A DNA stretch of 45,884 bases from the NCBI GenBank assembly GCA_013823135.1, contig PNLP01000057.1, positions 1 to 45,884 on the forward strand, read 5' to 3'. Positions 43,087 to 45,884 of the stretch are shown here, one piece after another. Both the position numbers and the translations under genes were made by a program. Below the pieces are notes generated by a model. That model was given only the letters and a program-made list of their open reading frames with translations. It was not told where the DNA came from and made no database searches. Source of the DNA: Planctomycetaceae bacterium. GTDB taxonomy: Bacteria > Planctomycetota > Planctomycetia > Gemmatales > Gemmataceae. How positions within the stretch are numbered: the stretch's first letter is position 1; each line of letters begins with the position of its first letter.

Positions 43087-43202
43087 TTTGGTGTTTAGTG
43101 TTTAGTGTTTGGTGTTTGGTGCCTTGTGTTTGGATTGCCTAATGTTCCCGTCGAAGGTGATAGCCTTGACCAAACACCAAACACCAAACACGAAACACAA
43201 AC
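43087..43202. repeat. Heptad-phased inverted repeat (GTGTTTG type, copy 2) upstream of der
   Basis: The left arm holds seven 7-bp words in phase from 43087 to 43135: TTTGGTG, TTTAGTG, TTTAGTG, TTTGGTG, TTTGGTG, CCTTGTG, TTTGGAT. The right arm (43171-43202) is CAAACAC three times, GAAACAC, then AAACTCACC, the complement of the same words. A loop of about 35 bases separates them. It lies between the SDR stop (43203) and the der start (43081), both leftward, so the hairpin would form between two co-directional genes. The der ATG abuts the left arm. Confidence 0.88.
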
Positions 43203-43982
43203 TCACCAGATTGTGAAGCCACCGTCCACGACGAGCGTCGCACCGGTGATGTAGCTACTGGCGTCACTCGCCAGGAAGACGGCGGCCGGCCCCAGTTCGG
43301 AGGGTTCGCCGAGCCGCCCCATGGGAATGTGCGCCTCGAACGTCGCCCGCAACTCGGGCTTCTCGGAATACCACTTCTTGTTCGGGTCGGTCAGAAACCC
43401 ACCGGGAGCAATTGCGTTCACACGCACGCCACGGGTGGCCCAGTCTGCTGCGAGGGCACGAGTCAAGCCCGTGAGTGCGGCCTTCGATGTTTCATAGTGC
43501 CGGCCACGAATCCCTTTGATCGCGAGCGGTCCAGCGATACTCGTGATGTTGATGACCGAACCCCGGCCGCGTGCCAGCATCGGCTTGCCGATCTTCTGAC
43601 AGCATACCAGCGCGCTTGTCAGGTTCAGATCGACCAGTTTCTTCCATTCATCAATGGGGAAGTCTTCTGTCGCGATGTCCACCCGTCGCCCGCCGACGTT
43701 GTTCACCAGGATGTCGATGGGCTTTCCCAAAGCGAGAACCTTGTCACAGGATTCTGCCGCGATCTCGGGGGTGCTCACGTCACCAACTACAACGCCGACC
43801 CACCTATTGAGTTGACCAAGTTCCCGAGCGGCAACGCTAAGCGAATCGACCTCTCGCCCGGCGAGAATCAGGTCAGCGCCGGCCTCGGCGAGTGCCTGTG
43901 CCATAGCGCGGCCGAGCCCACGGCTTCCGCCCGTGATCATTGCCGTGCGACCGGTCAAATCGAACTTCTGCAAGACGCTCAT
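43203..43982 (-). CDS. short-chain dehydrogenase/reductase
   Basis: A 259-residue classical SDR. The cofactor motif TGGSRGLG is near the N-terminus, NNVGG is in the middle, and the catalytic Tyr-Lys is in HYETSKAALTGLTRAL with a Ser in NITSIAG. The Ser-to-Tyr distance is 15 residues where 13 is usual. The end VFLASDASSYITGATLVVDGGF is standard for the family. An Arg follows one strand (ILAGREVDSL) and suggests NADP(H). The ATG at 43982 is chosen because the Rossmann fold begins right after it; an open frame runs up to 44081 through the promoter. Substrate unknown. It precedes der on the same strand, separated by the heptad repeat. Confidence 0.9.
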   Translation of the reverse strand: MSVLQKFDLTGRTAMITGGSRGLGRAMAQALAEAGADLILAGREVDSLSVAARELGQLNRWVGVVVGDVSTPEIAAESCDKVLALGKPIDILVNNVGGRRVDIATEDFPIDEWKKLVDLNLTSALVCCQKIGKPMLARGRGSVINITSIAGPLAIKGIRGRHYETSKAALTGLTRALAADWATRGVRVNAIAPGGFLTDPNKKWYSEKPELRATFEAHIPMGRLGEPSELGPAAVFLASDASSYITGATLVVDGGFTIW

Positions 43983-44146
43983 GAGCACTCGCGGGAATCC
44001 TGGCCCGAAAACAATCCCGTTAGTATACCGCGCGGGGCCACTGTTGGAATCGCGAGCGATCAAGGAGTTGCTACTGGACACGGATACGGCTTGGACGTGA
44101 AACTAACATCATCGAACGAATTCCGTGATTGCGCCGGAGAATTTGG

Positions 44147-44509
44147 GTGGCGAAATGCGACGAGGGCTATCGGTGCGAGGTGTGCGGAGGCGATGTCGAG
44201 GCGATCGTCGACTCCGACCTTTACCTTCGTTATGTGCTGGGCGAAGTGCCGCTGGAAATGCTTCACCGGCTCCGGGAACGCCACATCCGTTGCAACGCGG
44301 CGCTCGCACAGTACATCACAGACCCCGCGTTTGAACCGGTGGTATGCCCTGAGCCATTTGGTAAAGCAGACCTCGACCCCGCGTTTGTTCAGGATGAAGA
44401 ACGCCGCGTGACCCGAGGTTGGCGACGCTTACAAGCCATCCCCAGGCTCGGCTTGACCGTCCTGGAATATCCATTGTCCGTGACCCCTGATTTGGAGACA
44501 TCACCATGA
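44147..44509 (+). CDS. Zinc-ribbon-type hypothetical protein, translationally coupled to the next gene
   Basis: A 120-residue protein I do not recognise as a named family. It starts at GTG with GGAGA 6 bases upstream: VAKCDEGYRCEVCGGDVEAI, with C-x-x-C in CEVCGG and further Cys in KCDEGYRC, IRCNAAL and VVCPEPF, which could make a small zinc site. LYLRYVLGEVPLEMLHRLRERH follows. From memory, close homologues are common in planctomycetes next to unrelated genes. The stop overlaps the ATG of the thioredoxin-fold gene by 4 bases. An earlier TTG at 44129 is possible but less convincing. No function can be assigned. Confidence 0.75.
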   Translation: MAKCDEGYRCEVCGGDVEAIVDSDLYLRYVLGEVPLEMLHRLRERHIRCNAALAQYITDPAFEPVVCPEPFGKADLDPAFVQDEERRVTRGWRRLQAIPRLGLTVLEYPLSVTPDLETSP

Positions 44510-45078
44510 AGGCGTCCACTGTCCTGGCGAGCCTAACGGCCGCTTTGCTACTGACACCCGCGGCGCGAGCGGATGTGGAATCCGGTCCGAAGGCGGGTGA
44601 GAAGGTGCCCGCGCTCAAGGCGTTCGGCGTGGTCGGAACTGTGGAAGGGAAAGAAGCCGACTTCGCAGCCGACCGCAAAGACGCTCCGACGATCTACCTG
44701 TTTGTGAAGGCCGAGGAGGGGGGGCTTCCTGTTGGCGGTCGCCCGCTGGGCCGCTTCATGAAGGTGCTCGATACCGAGGTAGGCAAACTTGACGGTGTCG
44801 CGATCGTCGCGGTGTGGCTCGGCGACAAGGCGTTCGACAAGCACAAGGAATACCTGCCGAAGATCAACATGTCGCTGAAGTTCGAGAAGACCTCACTGGC
44901 CGCATTCGACGGCGAAAAGAGCGGCCCGAACAACTGGGGCGTAAACTCGGACGCACACCTCACGGTCGTGGTGGTGAACAAGGGGAAGGTGGTGAAGTCG
45001 TTCGCTTACGAATCCGTGAACGAGACCGACGTAAAACCCGTGTTGGCCGAACTGAAGAAGGCAACCGAGAACAAGTAA
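44506..45078 (+). CDS. Exported thioredoxin-fold protein lacking CxxC
   Basis: A 190-residue protein with signal peptide MKASTVLASLTAALLLTPAARA. KAGEKVPALKAFGV begins a redoxin-like fold: APTIYLFVKAEEGGLPVGGRPLGRF stands where a peroxiredoxin or thioredoxin has its C-x-x-C, and no Cys occurs there or elsewhere. VAIVAVWLGDKAF, WGVNSDAHLTVVVVNKGKVV and a closing VKPVLAELKKA helix follow, with a Ala/His in place of the usual cis-Pro region. A redox enzyme is thus unlikely; it may be a binding protein with a thioredoxin fold. The 4-base overlap with the zinc-ribbon gene couples their translation. A repeat at 45087 follows the stop. Confidence 0.82.
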   Translation: MKASTVLASLTAALLLTPAARADVESGPKAGEKVPALKAFGVVGTVEGKEADFAADRKDAPTIYLFVKAEEGGLPVGGRPLGRFMKVLDTEVGKLDGVAIVAVWLGDKAFDKHKEYLPKINMSLKFEKTSLAAFDGEKSGPNNWGVNSDAHLTVVVVNKGKVVKSFAYESVNETDVKPVLAELKKATENK

Positions 45079-45086
45079 GTGGTCTT

Positions 45087-45141
45087 GGCGAGCTGGGAGC
45101 GTAAGCGACCGGAGTGACGATGCGCACGCTCCCGCCTCGCC
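45087..45141. repeat. Intergenic palindrome (GGGAGCGTAAGCGACC type)
   Basis: GGCGAGCTGGGAGCGT (45087-45102) and ACGCTCCCGCCTCGCC (45126-45141) are near-perfect 16-bp complements with two mismatches. The central loop contains AAGCGACCGGAGTGACGA. It sits between the thioredoxin-fold stop and the phosphatase start. The word GAGCGTAAGCGACCGGAG is, from memory, a dispersed palindromic repeat in planctomycete genomes. Confidence 0.7.
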
Positions 45142-45150
45142 GAACACAAG

Positions 45151-45717
45151 ATGAACTTTCGCGTGGAGATCCGCATCGCGGGCTATGTCGCGGCGAGCCT
45201 CATCCTCGAACGCGACCCGGCCCAGTGGCACGCGCTGGTCATGCTCGACTCGGACGTGCAAGAAACGGACTTCGTCCCGACGCATACCCGCTCGCACCTG
45301 TTCGTGCGGTTCGATGACATTGAGGAACCCCGCGAAAGGAAGCACCTTCCCAGCAAGTCGCTGCTCCGGGACGCGCTCCAGTTCGCACACGGGAAAGACA
45401 AACTACTCGTGAGTTGTCGTGCGGGCCGGGGCCGAAGTGCTGCGGTGGCGTACACGATTGCGTGTCAACAACTCGGAGTCGACGAGGCGGTCAAACTCCT
45501 GGACCCGACCCGCCACCGCCCGAACCAGTTGGTTGTCCGCCTCGGATCGGAACTCCTCGAGGACTCGACGCCGCTTGCAGAGTTCGAGCGGTGGCGGCGG
45601 GACAACGCGAACGTCCGGCGGTCGGATTTCTACGACGACATGGAGAGGGAATTCGATTCGCTCGAAGCCCAGGGCGCGACGAACAAGATCTGTGTAGCGA
45701 CCAAACGGCGCCTTTGA
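45151..45717 (+). CDS. Protein tyrosine phosphatase-like protein
   Basis: A 188-residue protein with a CX5R phosphatase loop CRAGRGRS in LLVSCRAGRGRSAAVAYTIA, followed by the usual helix. FVRFDDIEEPRE upstream holds candidate general-acid Asp residues, and the pattern of strand, loop and helix is that of small dual-specificity or KptA-linked predicted tyrosine phosphatases. It has no signal peptide. C-terminal residues ERWRRDNANVRRSDFYDDMEREFDSLE form a charged helix. The ATG at 45151 has no clear Shine-Dalgarno, and the repeat lies just upstream. The substrate could be protein, lipid or RNA 5' ends. Confidence 0.8.
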   Translation: MNFRVEIRIAGYVAASLILERDPAQWHALVMLDSDVQETDFVPTHTRSHLFVRFDDIEEPRERKHLPSKSLLRDALQFAHGKDKLLVSCRAGRGRSAAVAYTIACQQLGVDEAVKLLDPTRHRPNQLVVRLGSELLEDSTPLAEFERWRRDNANVRRSDFYDDMEREFDSLEAQGATNKICVATKRRL

Positions 45718-45731
45718 GAGCGCGGCCTCGG

Positions 45732-45884
45732 TCAAGTCGGTGCAACGTTCGATTCCACCACTGCGCGCATCTCAGCGGGGCACTTCTCCCAGGTCCGCGT
45801 GTAGGTTTCTTCCAGCGGGGCGGGGACGTAGGTGGCGGGGTCGAGGAACAGCGGCATTGACGGAAGCGGGTCGCCTACTGAGGC
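45732..45884 (-). CDS. DUF4058-type protein, C-terminal fragment (runs off the right edge)
   Basis: The complement strand is open from the window edge to a TGA at 45732-45734, giving about 50 residues: DPLPSMPLFLDPATYVPAPL, then EETYTRTWEKCPAEMRAVVE. The block P-L-P-x-M-P-L-F-L and the following A-P-L-E-E-T-Y match the C-terminus of planctomycete DUF4058 proteins as I remember them. An internal ATG at 45857 would give a free-standing 41-residue peptide, which is less likely. The gene is convergent with the phosphatase, the stops being 15 bases apart. Only the tail is visible, so the call is moderate. Confidence 0.55.
   Translation of the reverse strand, partial: ASVGDPLPSMPLFLDPATYVPAPLEETYTRTWEKCPAEMRAVVESNVAPT

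Overview
The window looks like part of a planctomycete chromosome, most likely from the Gemmataceae. The gene families point there: DUF1549/DUF1553 and DUF1501 partners, a PVC-type CxxCH cytochrome fused to a beta-propeller and HEAT repeats, DUF1559 prepilins, DUF1080, several WD40 and PQQ-like propellers, a planctomycete zinc-ribbon protein, and a DUF4058 tail. C1-carrier (tetrahydromethanopterin) biosynthesis genes in a bacterium fit the same group. The DNA is GC-rich apart from a visibly AT-richer pilin block at about 17.0-19.4 kb. I see no rRNA, tRNA, CRISPR array, transposase or phage gene.

Layout. 0-3.7 kb: the 5' end of a leftward WD40 gene, a translationally coupled alpha/beta hydrolase and methyltransferase, then a GH3-type acyl-adenylating enzyme behind a terminator and a palindromic repeat. 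3.7-6.8 kb: a leftward operon pabB - DUF447 - beta-RFAP synthase, which joins p-aminobenzoate synthesis to the first committed step of the methanopterin route. 6.8-10.1 kb: two tandem TlpA-like thioredoxins and hemD. 10.2-13 kb: a LEA-like small protein behind a consensus sigma-54 promoter, a His-rich CobW-type metallochaperone GTPase and a WD40 protein. 13-16.6 kb: leftward TPR protein, acyl-ACP desaturase and PQQ-like propeller. 17-19.4 kb: a TadE-TadE-TadG block behind a second sigma-54 promoter.

19.5-28 kb: a leftward zinc-ribbon membrane protein, FAD oxidoreductase, DUF6817 protein, DUF1559 prepilin and small lipoprotein, then a rightward XylR-type regulator and guanine deaminase. 28-41.5 kb: the typical planctomycete exported set, namely PVC cytochrome/HEAT protein, small lipoprotein, OprP-type porin, DUF1549/1553, DUF1501, a periplasmic propeller, WD40 and a double DUF1080 protein. 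41.5-45.9 kb: der, an SDR, a coupled zinc-ribbon/thioredoxin-fold pair, a tyrosine-phosphatase-like protein, and the C-terminus of a leftward DUF4058 protein.

The most unusual structure lies between the genes. At four intergenic sites (about 11.8, 32.0, 41.5 and 43.1 kb) there are inverted repeats whose arms are built from 7-bp words repeated in phase. The words differ between sites but the architecture is the same, and one site has perfect 37-bp arms exactly filling the space between two convergent stop codons. Two further perfect palindromes (28.1 and 36.0 kb) show a shorter 7-bp echo. This is the best candidate here for something poorly described. The two sigma-54 promoters and the methanopterin operon are the next most interesting.
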